From contig NZ_CP058907.1 of assembly GCF_013415845.1 (NCBI RefSeq), forward strand, positions 2,914,001-2,978,000: 64,000 nucleotides of DNA, in the 5' to 3' direction. Below the pieces are notes generated by a model. The model did not search any database and was not told the DNA's origin. It saw nothing but the letters and a program-made list of their open reading frames with translations. This document shows, one piece after another, positions 28,443-38,374 of the stretch; positions within the stretch are counted from its first letter, which is position 1; the number at the start of each line of letters is the position of its first letter. Source of the DNA: Rhodopseudomonas palustris. GTDB lineage: Bacteria; Pseudomonadota; Alphaproteobacteria; Rhizobiales; Xanthobacteraceae. A program made the translations under genes and the position numbers.

Positions 28443-29117
28443 TTAAGTATCGAGGTCAGTCCGCACCCGCGCAAACACGTCGCGGAACATCTTCGGCGTC
28501 AGCACGCCGGTGTTCGTGTTGTAGCGCGAGCAGTGGTAGCTGTCGTAGAGGCGCAGCCGGCCGGCCTCGTGCACGGCGCCATGGCCGAACGGGGCCTGGG
28601 CGGCGCGGAGGCCGAGCGCCTTCAGCGTGGAATCGTGAGCGATCCGCCCGAGCAGGACGATCGCACGCAGCTTCGGCATCGCCTCGATCGTGGCGATCAG
28701 AAAGCGGCGGCAGGTGTTGATTTCGAGCGGCAATGGCTTGTTCTGCGGCGGCACGCAACGCACCGCGTTGCTGATCCGGCAGCCGATCAGTTGCAGCCCG
28801 TCGTCGGGCCTTGCCTGATAGTGGCCTTGGGCGAAGCCGTAGTCGATCAGCGTGGCGTAGAGCAGGTCGCCGGCGTAGTCGCCGGTGAACGGCCTGCCGG
28901 TGCGGTTGGCGCCTTGCAGGCCCGGCGCAAGGCCGACAATCAGCAGCGAGGCGTCGGCGCCGCCGAAGGAGGGGACGGGCGCGTTGAACCAGCCCGGTTC
29001 GCGCGCGCGGGCCTCGCTGCGGAATTCAACGAGTCGTGGGCAGAACGGGCAGTCGCGGTCAGGGTCGGTGAGGGAGGTCGGGACGCGGGGCCCGGAGCCC
29101 CGCGTCAACGTCGGCAT
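28443..29117 (-). CDS. udgB: Uracil-DNA glycosylase, family 5 (UdgB)
   Basis: 224 residues. The N-terminal Cys cluster (DRDCPFCPRL, and later Cys in CRISNAVRC) binds the iron-sulfur cluster of family 4/5 enzymes. Motif A is GLAPGLQGANRTGRPFTGD; the GLAPG-type form without the family 4 Glu marks family 5. The motif YHCSRYNTNTG near the C-terminus is the second active-site segment. It removes uracil and other deaminated bases from DNA. ATG start. Confidence 0.9.
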   Translation of the reverse strand: MPTLTRGSGPRVPTSLTDPDRDCPFCPRLVEFRSEARAREPGWFNAPVPSFGGADASLLIVGLAPGLQGANRTGRPFTGDYAGDLLYATLIDYGFAQGHYQARPDDGLQLIGCRISNAVRCVPPQNKPLPLEINTCRRFLIATIEAMPKLRAIVLLGRIAHDSTLKALGLRAAQAPFGHGAVHEAGRLRLYDSYHCSRYNTNTGVLTPKMFRDVFARVRTDLDT

Positions 29118-29122
29118 GGACC

Positions 29123-29773
29123 TTAGTCTTCGAAGTCGTCAGCCCCGGCGCGCGACGCCAAGGCAGTGGGCCGCTGCAGGAACTGCGGCGCGTGGTGACG
29201 CGGTTCGCGGGGCTCGCGCGGTTCCCGCGGCGGCGGGCGGTCGGCGGGATCCCGTCCGATCTTCGATTGCAGCTCCACCAGATCGGTAAAGATGTCGGCC
29301 TGCCGACGGAGTTCGTCGGCGATCATCGGCGGCTGGCTGGAGATCGTCGAAATCACGGTGACGCGAACGCCGCGGCGCTGCACGGCTTCGACCAGCGAGC
29401 GGAAGTCGCCGTCGCCCGAGAACAGCACCATCTGGTCGATGTGCTCGGCCAGTTCCATGGCATCGACCGCGAGCTCGATGTCCATGTTGCCCTTGACCTT
29501 GCGGCGGCCGGAGGCGTCGATGAATTCCTTGGTCGCCTTGGTGACGACGGTGTAGCCGTTGTAGTCCAGCCAGTCGATCAGCGGGCGGATCGACGAGTAT
29601 TCCTGATCTTCGATGATCGCGGTGTAGTAGAAGGCGCGGACCAAATTGCCGCGGCTTTGAAATTCCTTCAGCAGCCGCTTGTAGTCGATGTCGAAGCCGA
29701 GAGTCTTTGCGGTTGCGTAAAGGTTGGCACCGTCGATAAACAGCGCAATTTTGTTACTGGAGGAAGTGGACAT
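29123..29773 (-). CDS. NYN-domain protein (LabA/DUF88-like), putative RNase
   Basis: 216 residues from ATG 29773. PIN-like NYN domain: ALFIDGANLYATAKTLGFDIDY, KGNMDIELAVDAMELAEHIDQ, FSGDGDFRSLVEAVQRRGV. The acidic residues needed for metal-dependent nuclease activity (D in FIDGANL, D in NMDIELAVD, D in SGDGDF) are present. A low-complexity Arg/Pro/Glu stretch follows (repeated PREPREPREP), which may bind RNA or partners. It is separated from udgB by only 5 bp, and the two are probably co-transcribed. Confidence 0.88.
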   Translation of the reverse strand: MSTSSSNKIALFIDGANLYATAKTLGFDIDYKRLLKEFQSRGNLVRAFYYTAIIEDQEYSSIRPLIDWLDYNGYTVVTKATKEFIDASGRRKVKGNMDIELAVDAMELAEHIDQMVLFSGDGDFRSLVEAVQRRGVRVTVISTISSQPPMIADELRRQADIFTDLVELQSKIGRDPADRPPPREPREPREPRHHAPQFLQRPTALASRAGADDFED

Positions 29774-30119
29774 CAAGATCTCTCATGTGTCTGTTGTCAG
29801 CTTCTTGGCGCAGCGGAAATAGCTGCGCAGCTCAAGTCATTTTTTGCACGAATAGCCGTCGCGCTGGGCAACCGGCACAAACTTCAACCGCACGAAGCAT
29901 CAGCCGGTATTCTATACTTTTCTTTCTGAAAAGAAGCCTTTTGTTGTCGGACTCGTGTTCGTCCGAGTTGGCCGTTGGATGGCCGTCCCGGAATGCCGGG
30001 TGCATTATCAGAGTGGGGCTGATCGGCCAAATGACAAATTGCTGCTTGCGAAAGCCGCCCACGCGCTATAGGTAGCGGTCTAACCCCGATTTTGGTCCTA
30101 TTGAACGGAGCGACTGGCC
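29774..30119. promoter_or_regulatory. Divergent promoter region between the NYN gene and rpoZ
   Basis: About 346 bp without a credible gene, more A/T-rich than its surroundings. Near rpoZ a possible promoter pairs CTTGCG (30045-30050) with CTATAG (30066-30071); the 15-bp spacing is short. A small hairpin CCCGG-AATG-CCGGG lies near 29990. Nothing else is identifiable. Confidence 0.35.
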
Positions 30120-30512
30120 ATGGCGCGCGTCACCGTGGAAGATTGCATTGACAAGGTCGACAACCGGTTCGACCTCGTCCTGTTGGCCGCTCATCGCGCC
30201 CGCATGATCTCGTCCGGCTCGCCGCTCACGATCGATCGCGACAACGACAAGAATCCCGTTGTTTCGCTTCGCGAAATTGCGGATCAGACGATTTCGCCGG
30301 AAGACCTCAAGGAAGAACTGGTGCACTCGCTGCAGAAGTTCGTCGAGGTCGATGAGCCGGAACCGGATACCGTTCCGCTGATTGGTTCGGCCGGCGCCAG
30401 CGTCGACGCGGACGATACCGAAGTGGCGATGGAGCGGATGACCGAGGAAGAGCTGCTCAAGGGTCTGGAGGGCTTGGCGCCCCCGGAGGAGCAGCCCGAG
30501 GAAGACGAATAA
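30120..30512 (+). CDS. rpoZ: RNA polymerase omega subunit
   Basis: 130 residues. [31 protein letters not shown] is the omega N-terminus (residues 1-31). [14 protein letters not shown] follows, then an acidic C-terminal tail. Alphaproteobacterial omega is longer than the 91-residue E. coli protein, in line with this length. It stabilises assembly of core polymerase. rel follows 266 bp downstream, but the terminator at 30553 separates them. Confidence 0.96.
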
Positions 30513-30552
30513 GCCCGTTCGCGGCTTTGCACGTTTCCGTGATGCTCTGCAA

Positions 30553-30583
30553 AACGGCTCGGATCGCTTCCGGGCCGTTTTTT
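30553..30583 (+). terminator. Intrinsic terminator after rpoZ
   Basis: AACGGCTCGG-ATCGCTT-CCGGGCCGTT stem (one G-T pair) followed directly by TTTTT, 40 bp after the stop codon. Confidence 0.9.
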
Positions 30584-30777
30584 GTTTTCGGAAGGGATTC
30601 GATCGTGCACGGAACGGTGTCCGGCGCATTGCTGCCTTGACCTAAACTCTGCCGAAATCGCGGTTTTTTCTGGCCGTTCTGGTTCCTTTCATGGCACAAG
30701 ATCAGAGGGCTAGCGGGCGCAATTAAAGCTCCGATGGCGGAGCCATCGCCTCGCTGCAATGCAATAAAGGTTGTGGA

Positions 30778-33060
30778 ATGGCGTCAGGACGCCAGGGTTC
30801 GAAGCAGATGGAGCAGGCCGGCGGCGCAGCTGCCGTGGCCGAGCCGACTGCTGTCGCCAAACCCCGATCCCGTGCCCGGATGATGCGGCAATACGATCTG
30901 GTCGAACGGGTCCGGTCGTACAATCCCAATACCGACGAGGATCTCCTTAACCGGGCGTACGTCTACGCCATGATGGCGCACGGGGAGCAAACCCGCGCCT
31001 CGGGCGACCCGTACTTCTCGCACCCGCTCGAAGTCGCCGCGATCCTGACCAACCTCAAGCTCGACGACGCCACCATCGTCGCCGCGCTGTTGCACGATAC
31101 CATCGAGGACACCGAGGCGACCCGGACCGAGATCGACACCATGTTCGGTCCGGAGATCGGCGCCTTGGTCGAGGGACTGACCAAGCTGAAGCGTCTTGAG
31201 CTGGTGTCGCGTGAGGCCAAGCAGGCTGAAAATCTGCGCAAGCTGCTGCTGGCGATCGCCGACGACGTGCGCGTGCTGCTGATCAAGCTGGCCGACCGCC
31301 TGCACAACATGCGCACGCTGGAGTTCGTGCCGCCTGCCTCGCGTCAGCGCATCGCCGAGGAAACGCTCGACATCTACGCGCCGCTCGCAGGCCGCATGGG
31401 CATGCAGGAGATGCGCGAGGAGCTCGAGGATCTGTCGTTCCGCAGCCTCGATCCGGAAGCCTTCACTGTCGTGATGCAGCGGCTAGATGCGCTGGCCGAA
31501 CGCAACCGCAATCTCATCGGCGAGATCGAAAGTCAGCTCTCCGCCAATCTCGCCCGCCATGGCATCACCGCCGAGGTGACCGGGCGTCGGAAGCGGCCGT
31601 TTTCGATCTGGACCAAGATGGAGCGTAAGTCGGTCGGCTTCGAGCAGCTCTCCGACATCTACGGCTTCCGCGTCGTCCTCGATAACGTCGAGGCCTGCTA
31701 TCGCGCGCTCGGCGTCGTGCACACGACCTGGCCGATGGTGCCGGGCCGGTTCAAGGACTACATCTCGACGCCGAAGCAGAATGACTATCGTTCGCTGCAC
31801 ACCACAGTGATCGGTCCGGGCCAACAGCGCGTCGAGCTGCAGTTCCGCACCCGCGAGATGAATCAGATCGCGGAATACGGCATCGCCGCGCACGCGTTCT
31901 ACAAGGACGGCGTCGGTTCGCCGACCGAGCTGCTCAACCGCGAATCCAATGCGTTCGCCTGGCTCCGTCACACCATCGAGATGCTGTCGGAGAGCTCGAA
32001 CCCCGAGGAATTCCTCGAGCACACCAAGCTCGAACTGTTCCACGACCAGGTGTTCTGCTTCACCCCGAAGGGCAAGCTGATCGCGCTGCCGCGCAAAGCC
32101 AATGTCGTCGACTTCGCCTATGCGGTGCACACCGACGTCGGCAACAGTGCGGTCGGTTGCAAGATCAACGGCAAGTTCGCGCCGCTGTCGTCCGAGCTGC
32201 AGAACGGCGATGAAGTCGAAGTGCTGACTTCGCCGGTGCAGTCGGCGCCGCCGGCGGCATGGGAATCGCTCGCCGTCACCGGCAAGGCACGGGCGGCGAT
32301 CCGCCGTGCGACGCGCGTGGCGATGCGCGATCAGTATGCCGGCCTCGGCCGCCGCATCGTCGAGCGCCTGTTTGCGCGGGCCAAGATCGAATATGCCGAC
32401 GACAAGCTGAAAGGCGCGCTGCCACGGCTGGCGCGAGCGTCGGTCGAAGACGTGATGGCGTCGGTCGGCCGGGGTGAGATGAAGGCGTCCGACGTCGCCC
32501 GGGCGATGTACCCGGACTACAAGGAAGAGCGCATCGCGCGGTTCGGCGGCAAGAAGGATGTGCCGGACAAGGTGATTGGCAAGGCTCCCGAGACCGGCAA
32601 GGTCAGCTCGGTGATTCCGATCGGCGGCCTGCACTCGGGATTGCCGGTGAAGTTCGCGCCGAACGGCGGCGCTGTGCCGGGCGACCGCATCGTCGGCATC
32701 GTCACGCCGGGCGAGGGGATCACCATCTATCCGATCCAGTCGCCGGACCTGAAGGAGTTCGAGGAAGAGCCGGAGCGCTGGCTCGACGTGAAGTGGGACA
32801 TCGACGAGACCACGCCGCAGCGCTTCCCGGCGCGGTTGTTCGTGCAGAATGTCAACGAGCCTGGCAGCCTGGCGCAGATCGCCGGCGTCATCGCCGAACA
32901 CGACGGCAACATCGACAACATCAACATGAGCCGGCGGTCCCCCGACTTCACCGAGCTCACCATCGATCTCGAGGTCTATGACCTCAAGCACCTCAGCGCG
33001 ATCATCGCCCAGTTGCGCGCCAAGGACGTCGTCGCTCACGTCGAGCGGGTCAACGGCTGA
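30778..33060 (+). CDS. rel: Bifunctional (p)ppGpp synthetase/hydrolase (RSH)
   Basis: 760 residues, full-length long RSH. Domains: HD hydrolase (around 81-115: SHPLEVAAIL, LLHDTIEDT), synthetase (around 265-400; RRKRPFSIWTKM, DIYGFRVV), TGS (from about 422; CFTPKGKLIALPRKANVVDFAYA), and C-terminal ACT (from about 685). The hydrolase His/Asp residues are present, so both making and breaking of the alarmone are expected; many alphaproteobacteria have this single long enzyme. ATG 30778 was chosen because the frame upstream lacks a better start. Confidence 0.95.
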   Translation: MASGRQGSKQMEQAGGAAAVAEPTAVAKPRSRARMMRQYDLVERVRSYNPNTDEDLLNRAYVYAMMAHGEQTRASGDPYFSHPLEVAAILTNLKLDDATIVAALLHDTIEDTEATRTEIDTMFGPEIGALVEGLTKLKRLELVSREAKQAENLRKLLLAIADDVRVLLIKLADRLHNMRTLEFVPPASRQRIAEETLDIYAPLAGRMGMQEMREELEDLSFRSLDPEAFTVVMQRLDALAERNRNLIGEIESQLSANLARHGITAEVTGRRKRPFSIWTKMERKSVGFEQLSDIYGFRVVLDNVEACYRALGVVHTTWPMVPGRFKDYISTPKQNDYRSLHTTVIGPGQQRVELQFRTREMNQIAEYGIAAHAFYKDGVGSPTELLNRESNAFAWLRHTIEMLSESSNPEEFLEHTKLELFHDQVFCFTPKGKLIALPRKANVVDFAYAVHTDVGNSAVGCKINGKFAPLSSELQNGDEVEVLTSPVQSAPPAAWESLAVTGKARAAIRRATRVAMRDQYAGLGRRIVERLFARAKIEYADDKLKGALPRLARASVEDVMASVGRGEMKASDVARAMYPDYKEERIARFGGKKDVPDKVIGKAPETGKVSSVIPIGGLHSGLPVKFAPNGGAVPGDRIVGIVTPGEGITIYPIQSPDLKEFEEEPERWLDVKWDIDETTPQRFPARLFVQNVNEPGSLAQIAGVIAEHDGNIDNINMSRRSPDFTELTIDLEVYDLKHLSAIIAQLRAKDVVAHVERVNG

Positions 33061-33092
33061 GGCCAGAGGTCGCACGAGGCAGTTAGTATGTT

Positions 33093-33174
33093 CGTCATTG
33101 CGAGCAAAGCACAGCAATCCAGGACAACGATCACTGAACTGGATTGCTTCGTCGCTTCGCTCCTCGCAATGACG
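33093..33174. repeat. Intergenic palindromic repeat, family A, copy 3
   Basis: CGTCATTGCGAGC... GCAATCCAG ... CTGGATTGC ... CTCGCAATGACG. It lies between rel and pdxJ, both on the plus strand, so the RNA hairpin would lie in or before the pdxJ leader. Confidence 0.88.
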
Positions 33175-33209
33175 AGTGGTGTCCACTCCAAGTCTTTCGG
33201 TTCTCGATA

Positions 33210-33974
33210 ATGTCCAAAGCTCCTCCGCTTCGTCTCGGGGTCAACATCGATCACATTGCCACACTGCGGAACGCGCGCGGCGGACGTCATCCTGATCCGT
33301 TGCGGGCCGCGTTTGCGGCCATCGAAGCGGGCGCCGACGGCATCACCGCGCATCTGCGCGAAGATCGTCGCCACATCCGCGACGCCGACATGCAGCGGCT
33401 GAAGGCGGAGATTTCCAAGCCTCTGAACTTCGAAATGGCGGCGACCGACGACATGATCAGGATCGCCCTCGGCGTGAAGCCGCATGCGGTGTGTCTCGTT
33501 CCGGAGCGGCGCGAAGAACTGACCACCGAAGGCGGCCTCGACGTCGTCGGCCAGCAAGCCTCGCTGGGACCGGCGATCGCGCGGTTCAACGATGCCGGCA
33601 TCCGCACCTCGCTGTTTATCGCGGCCGATCCGGCGCAGATCGAGATGGCGGCCAAGCTGAAGGCCCCGGCGATTGAGATCCACACCGGCGCCTGGTGCGA
33701 CGCGATCACCGATGGTGATGCGGCCAAGGCCAATACCGAATGGCAGCGGATTTTCGCCGGCGCCGCGCTGGCGCGATCGGCCGGGCTCGAAGTCCATGCC
33801 GGTCATGGTCTCGACTATGCCACCGCCGAGACGATCTCGGAGCTGCCGCAGATCGTCGAACTGAATATCGGCTTCTACATGATCGGAGAGGCGCTGTTCG
33901 TTGGCCTCGGCGAGACCGTGCGTGCGATGCGGGCGGCCATCGACCGCGGCCGTGCAAAAGCGATCGCCGCATGA
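33210..33974 (+). CDS. pdxJ: Pyridoxine 5'-phosphate synthase
   Basis: 254 residues from ATG 33210. PdxJ joins 1-deoxyxylulose 5-phosphate with 3-amino-1-hydroxyacetone phosphate. Signatures: [33 protein letters not shown], and [11 protein letters not shown]. The 3' end overlaps acpS as ATGA. An in-frame start further upstream (33144) lies in the palindromic repeat and is rejected. Confidence 0.96.
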   Translation: MSKAPPLRLGVNIDHIATLRNARGGRHPDPLRAAFAAIEAGADGITAHLREDRRHIRDADMQRLKAEISKPLNFEMAATDDMIRIALGVKPHAVCLVPERREELTTEGGLDVVGQQASLGPAIARFNDAGIRTSLFIAADPAQIEMAAKLKAPAIEIHTGAWCDAITDGDAAKANTEWQRIFAGAALARSAGLEVHAGHGLDYATAETISELPQIVELNIGFYMIGEALFVGLGETVRAMRAAIDRGRAKAIAA

Positions 33975-34411
33975 TCATCGGTATCGGCTCCGATCTGATC
34001 GACATCACCCGGATCGCCAAGGTGATCGAACGCCACGGCGAACGGTTCCTGGATAGGGTGTTCACCGAGGCGGAGCGGGCGAAGGCCGAACGGCGGGCCA
34101 AGAAGTCGGAACTGGTCGCCGCCACCTACGCCAAGCGGTTCGCCGCCAAGGAGGCCTGCTCCAAGGCGCTCGGTACCGGTATTCGGCAAGGGGTGTGGTG
34201 GCGCGACATGGGGGTGGTCAATCTCCCGGGCGGCCGGCCGACCATGGTGCTGACCGGGGGAGCCAAGACCCGGCTCGACGCGCTGACGCCTCCGGGCATG
34301 ACGGCGCGGATCGACCTGTCGATCACGGATGAATGGCCACTCGCCCAGGCTTTCGTGGTGATCTCGGCGATCCCGACGGCTGCCGAGCAGGCCGGCGCCA
34401 CTTCCTCGTGA
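33971..34411 (+). CDS. acpS: Holo-[acyl-carrier-protein] synthase
   Basis: 146 residues from the ATG in the ATGA overlap with pdxJ. AcpS transfers 4'-phosphopantetheine from CoA to apo-[23 protein letters not shown] (first catalytic Asp) and [14 protein letters not shown] (Glu and Lys) are visible. The C-terminal [16 protein letters not shown] is the family's last strand. Confidence 0.95.
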   Translation: MIIGIGSDLIDITRIAKVIERHGERFLDRVFTEAERAKAERRAKKSELVAATYAKRFAAKEACSKALGTGIRQGVWWRDMGVVNLPGGRPTMVLTGGAKTRLDALTPPGMTARIDLSITDEWPLAQAFVVISAIPTAAEQAGATSS

Positions 34412-34652
34412 GACGGAAAAGCGGCTGATTCGTCATAGCATTAGCCTGCGATACCGCGACGCTTGATTGCACCGGTCGCGACAACAGTCTAAAACCGCGC
34501 GGAATCCCCAGCGGGGTCGAGTCCTCGGCGAACGAGCGCCGGTCGTGGCGGTGTCCGTCGCTGCGGCCTACGTCTCGCCCATCACCTGGACCCGCTCCAC
34601 ACCAGTCCAGTCGTCCACCGCGCGGTTCCCCGCGACGGGAATCGGGAAAGCG

Positions 34653-35411
34653 ATGAGCGTGACATCCGGAACCAAATCTGAGAGCGGCGTCGGCGAAACG
34701 ATCCGCGTCGTCATTCACGCCCTCATCATCGCGCTGATCATCCGTACCTTCCTGTTCCAGCCTTTCAACATTCCGTCGGGCTCGATGAAGGCGACGCTGC
34801 TGGTCGGCGACTATCTGTTCGTCTCCAAATACAGCTACGGCTACAGCCACTATTCGATTCCGCTGTCGCCGCCGCTGTTCTCGGGGCGGATCTTCGGCTC
34901 CGATCCGAACCGCGGCGACGTCGTGGTGTTCCGCCTGCCGAAGGACGACTCCACCGACTACATCAAGCGCGTGATCGGCCTGCCGGGCGACCGCATCCAG
35001 ATGCGCGAGGGCCTGCTGTACATCAACGACAAGCCGGTCGACCGCGAGCGGCTGTCGGACTACGTCGGCGAAGATCCGTGCGGCTCGGAAGCGACCGCGC
35101 GTGTCAAGCGCTGGAAGGAAACGCTGCCGAACGGCGTGTCCTATGAGACGCTGGATTGCGTCGACAACGGCTTCTACGACAACACCAACGTCTACACCGT
35201 CCCGCCCGGCCACTTCTTCATGATGGGCGACAACCGCGACAACTCCACCGACAGCCGCGTGCTGTCCGCCGTCGGCTACGTGCCTTACGAGAACATCATC
35301 GGCCGGGCCCAGATGATCTTCTTCTCGATCGCCGAGGGCGAGCACGCCTGGCAGATCTGGCGCTGGCCGACCGCGGTTCGCTGGGGCCGCATCTTCTCCA
35401 TCGTGCGATGA
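34653..35411 (+). CDS. lepB: Signal peptidase I
   Basis: 252 residues from ATG 34653; an in-frame start at 34467 gives an implausible basic leader. One N-terminal membrane helix (VVIHALIIALIIRTFLFQPF). Catalytic Ser44 is in PSGSMKATLL and general base Lys105 in YIKRVIGLPGD; the GDNRDNSTDSR box is complete. It cleaves signal peptides of exported proteins. The stop overlaps the rnc start (ATGA). The 241-bp stretch before it (34412-34652) holds no credible gene and probably the promoter. Confidence 0.95.
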   Translation: MSVTSGTKSESGVGETIRVVIHALIIALIIRTFLFQPFNIPSGSMKATLLVGDYLFVSKYSYGYSHYSIPLSPPLFSGRIFGSDPNRGDVVVFRLPKDDSTDYIKRVIGLPGDRIQMREGLLYINDKPVDRERLSDYVGEDPCGSEATARVKRWKETLPNGVSYETLDCVDNGFYDNTNVYTVPPGHFFMMGDNRDNSTDSRVLSAVGYVPYENIIGRAQMIFFSIAEGEHAWQIWRWPTAVRWGRIFSIVR

Positions 35412-36226
35412 CCGATGATGTGACCAACGTCGAGCAACCCTCGACGGCAAGTGAACAGCAACCGCAGGACGTTCCGGCGGCGGAGCCTTCGGCTGCGAAG
35501 AAGCGCCGCGCCAACAAGGCGAAGTCCAAGGCGACGGCGGCCGCGATCGAGCAGCGGCTCGGCCACAGTTTCGCCGATCCGTCGCTGCTGACGACCGCGT
35601 TCACGCACGTGTCGGCGCTGAAGTCCGCGCGCCGCACCGACAGCTACCAGCGCCTCGAATTCCTCGGCGACCACGTGCTCGGCCTGATCGTCTCCGACAT
35701 GCTGTACCGCGCGTTTCCGGACGCCGACGAAGGCGAGCTATCGAAGCGGCTCGCCGATCTGGTGCGCAAGGAAACCTGCGCCGACGTGGCCCGCAGTCTC
35801 GATCTGGTCGAGGGCATCAAGCTCGGCACGGTCGGCGCCGGTGCCGGTGCGAAACTCCGCAAGTCGGTGCTGGGCGACATCTGCGAGGCGGTGATCGGCG
35901 CGATCTATCTCGACGGCGGCTATGAGGCGGCGTCCGATTTCGTTCGGCGTAACTGGACCGAGCGGATGCGCAAGCCGGCGCGGTCGCTGCGCGATCCCAA
36001 GACGGTGTTGCAGGAGTGGGCGCAGGCCCGTGGCCTGCCGACGCCGGTGTATCGCGAGGTCGAGCGGACAGGTCCGCATCACGATCCCCAATTCCGTGTC
36101 GCCGTCATTCTGCCCGGCCTCGAGCCGGCCGAGGGGCTCGGCGGCAGCAAGCGCGCGGCCGAGAAGGTCGCGGCGTCGGCGATGCTGGCGCGTGAAGGCG
36201 TCGGCACAGGCGGCAATGATGGCTGA
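35408..36226 (+). CDS. rnc: Ribonuclease III
   Basis: 272 residues. A 45-residue Lys/Ala-rich N-terminal extension precedes the RNase III domain, whose signature is YQRLEFLGDHVLGLIVSDML, with the second catalytic Asp/Glu in KSVLGDICEAVIGAIYLDGG. The C-terminal double-stranded-RNA-binding domain (from about residue 200) ends GGSKRAAEKVAASAML. It processes rRNA and structured mRNAs. ATGA overlap with lepB; overlaps the start of era. Confidence 0.95.
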   Translation: MTDDVTNVEQPSTASEQQPQDVPAAEPSAAKKRRANKAKSKATAAAIEQRLGHSFADPSLLTTAFTHVSALKSARRTDSYQRLEFLGDHVLGLIVSDMLYRAFPDADEGELSKRLADLVRKETCADVARSLDLVEGIKLGTVGAGAGAKLRKSVLGDICEAVIGAIYLDGGYEAASDFVRRNWTERMRKPARSLRDPKTVLQEWAQARGLPTPVYREVERTGPHHDPQFRVAVILPGLEPAEGLGGSKRAAEKVAASAMLAREGVGTGGNDG

Positions 36227-37142
36227 ACATGAAGACGCGGCGACCGCCGCGACCCGCTGCGGTTTCGTTGCGCTGATCGGCGCGCCGAACGTCGGCAAAT
36301 CCACACTCGTCAACGCGCTGGTCGGCTCCAAGGTGACGATCGTGTCGCGCAAGGTGCAGACCACGCGCGCGCTGATCCGCGGCATCGTGATCGAAAGCGG
36401 CTCGCAGATCATCCTGGTCGACACCCCCGGCATCTTCGCGCCGAAGCGGCGGCTCGACCGCGCGATGGTGAAGACCGCATGGAGCGGCGCGCACGATGCC
36501 GACATCGTCTGCGTGCTGCTCGACGCTCGTGCCGGCATCAACGAGCAGGCCGAAGATATCCTGGCCAATCTCGCCAATGTCGATCGGCCGAAGCTGCTGG
36601 TGCTCAACAAGATCGACCTGATCGCCCGCGAAAAGCTGCTGGCGCTCGCCCAGGCTGCCAATCAGCGGCTGGCGTTCGATCAGACCTTCATGGTCTCGGC
36701 GCTGACCGGCGACGGCGTCGACGACCTGCGCAAAGCTCTTGCCGCTCAGGTGCCGCCGGGGCCGTTCCACTATCCCGAAGACCAGATGTCGGATGCGCCG
36801 CTGCGCCATCTCGCAGCCGAGATCACCCGCGAGAAGATCTTCCGGCAACTGCATCAGGAACTGCCGTATCAGTCGACGGTCGAGACCGACACCTGGACCG
36901 AGCGCAAGGACGGTTCGGTGAAGATCGAGCAGACGATTTTCGTCGAACGCGAGAGCCAGCGCAAAATCGTGCTCGGCAAAGGCGGCGCGACCATCAAGGC
37001 GATCGGCGCCGAGGCGCGCAAGGAGATCGGCGAGATCCTTGAGCAGCCGGTACACCTGTTCCTGTTCGTCAAGGTGCGCGAGGATTGGGGCAACGATCCG
37101 GATCGCTATCGCGAAATGGGCCTGGAGTTTCCCAAGGAATGA
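36216..37142 (+). CDS. era: GTPase Era
   Basis: 308 residues from ATG 36216, or 307 from the next codon 36219, which is also ATG. G1 GAPNVGKST, G2 TTRALIRGI, G3 DTPGI, G4 NKID, and a C-terminal KH RNA-binding domain (KIVLGKGGATIKAIGAEARK). Era assists 30S subunit maturation by binding the 3' end of 16S rRNA. It overlaps rnc by about 11 bp. Confidence 0.95.
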   Translation: MMAEHEDAATAATRCGFVALIGAPNVGKSTLVNALVGSKVTIVSRKVQTTRALIRGIVIESGSQIILVDTPGIFAPKRRLDRAMVKTAWSGAHDADIVCVLLDARAGINEQAEDILANLANVDRPKLLVLNKIDLIAREKLLALAQAANQRLAFDQTFMVSALTGDGVDDLRKALAAQVPPGPFHYPEDQMSDAPLRHLAAEITREKIFRQLHQELPYQSTVETDTWTERKDGSVKIEQTIFVERESQRKIVLGKGGATIKAIGAEARKEIGEILEQPVHLFLFVKVREDWGNDPDRYREMGLEFPKE

Positions 37143-37540
37143 CCACCAGCACGACCACCAGCCTGCCGCGCAACGTGTACTGGTTTGAAGTGCTGCTGCT
37201 CACCTCGTTGATGCTCGACTGCATCTCGGTGGCGTTCCAGGACCGCACCGTGATCGAGCCGAACATGTCGGCCGGCGTCATCGCTGCCGCCAACACCATG
37301 GCGGCCGCCTTGATCGTGCTGCTGACCTATCTGGTCTGGCTTGCCGCCCACGCCCGCAAGAACTGGGCGAGGGCGGTGCTGACCGCCTCGCTGGTGTTCT
37401 CGGTGGTGTCGCTGGCCCAGATCGTCGGCGATAGTGGCATCGAATCCGGACTGTGGATCGATATCGCGTCCTGCATTCTGACCGCGGCAGGGCTGTATCT
37501 GTCCTACACCGGCGACGCCCGCGGCTGGTTCACCGCTTAG
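37139..37540 (+). CDS. Four-helix membrane protein of unknown function
   Basis: 133 residues from the ATG in an ATGA overlap with era. Four hydrophobic segments are visible: VLLLTSLMLDCISVAF, AAANTMAAALIVLLTYLVWLAA, AVLTASLVFSVVSLAQIVG, and IASCILTAAGLYLSYTG. The helices are separated by short loops. I recognise no functional family. It sits inside the lepB-rnc-era-recO run and probably shares its transcript. Confidence 0.8.
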   Translation: MTTSTTTSLPRNVYWFEVLLLTSLMLDCISVAFQDRTVIEPNMSAGVIAAANTMAAALIVLLTYLVWLAAHARKNWARAVLTASLVFSVVSLAQIVGDSGIESGLWIDIASCILTAAGLYLSYTGDARGWFTA

Positions 37541-37582
37541 AGCCGGCAGGCGCGACTGCGCGAAATCCGGTAGGCTCGTCCG

Positions 37583-38335
37583 ATGGAATGGAGCGACGAG
37601 GGCATCATTCTCGGGGTGCGGCGGCATGGCGAGTCCGCCGCGATCGTCGAGCTTCTGACCCGCGGCCATGGCCGGCATCTCGGCATGGTGCGCGGCGGGG
37701 CGTCGGCGCGGATGCGGCCGCTGCTGCAACCCGGCAACAGCGTGCTGGCATCGTGGCGGGCAAGGCTCGACGAGCATCTCGGCTACTATCAGCTCGAGGC
37801 AACCAAGATGCGCGCCGCGACGCTGCTCGGGTCGTCTCATGCGGTGTACGGCGTCACCCATCTGGCATCGCTGGCGCGGCTGCTGCCGGAGCGCGATCCG
37901 CACGAAGAGATTTATCAGCGGTTGGTGCTGACCCTCGACGATTTCGACGACTTCGGGGTCGCTGCCGCGCATCTGATCCGGTTCGAGCTGGCGATCCTGG
38001 CCGAGCTCGGCTTTGGGCTCGACCTGTCGGCCTGTGCGGCGACCGGCAGCACCACCGAACTGATCTACGTCTCGCCAAAGTCCGGCAGCGCGGTGTCGCG
38101 CAGCGCCGGCGAGCCGTGGCGCGACCGCCTGCTGCGCCTGCCGGCTTTCCTGCGTGACGACGAGGCTGAGAGCGGGAATGGCTGGTCCGGGCAAGACCTG
38201 TTCGACGGCTTCGAGCTGACCGGCCGTTTCCTGCTGCGCAATGTGTTGGAGCCGCGCGGGCAGAGCCACTCCGACGCCCGCGCGGGCTTCATCAATGCGA
38301 TCACCCGCGCGCTGCAGCGGCCGGCGGAGTCCTAG
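37583..38335 (+). CDS. recO: DNA repair protein RecO
   Basis: 250 residues. The N-terminal OB fold begins [51 protein letters not shown] matches the C-terminal helical part. The zinc-binding cysteines of some RecO proteins are incomplete here, as is common in alphaproteobacteria. It works with RecR to load RecA on SSB-coated DNA. Position after era is a conserved gene order. Confidence 0.93.
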   Translation: MEWSDEGIILGVRRHGESAAIVELLTRGHGRHLGMVRGGASARMRPLLQPGNSVLASWRARLDEHLGYYQLEATKMRAATLLGSSHAVYGVTHLASLARLLPERDPHEEIYQRLVLTLDDFDDFGVAAAHLIRFELAILAELGFGLDLSACAATGSTTELIYVSPKSGSAVSRSAGEPWRDRLLRLPAFLRDDEAESGNGWSGQDLFDGFELTGRFLLRNVLEPRGQSHSDARAGFINAITRALQRPAES

Positions 38336-38374
38336 CCGGCCACCTCACGCGCGCGGGATGTCGCAATCGTCTCC

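Noticed and set aside
31483-33186. Long open frame (about 567 codons) on the minus strand opposite rel
   Set aside because: High G/C at third positions creates long antisense frames. The translation is Arg/Asp/His-rich with no domain pattern, while rel on the plus strand is complete.
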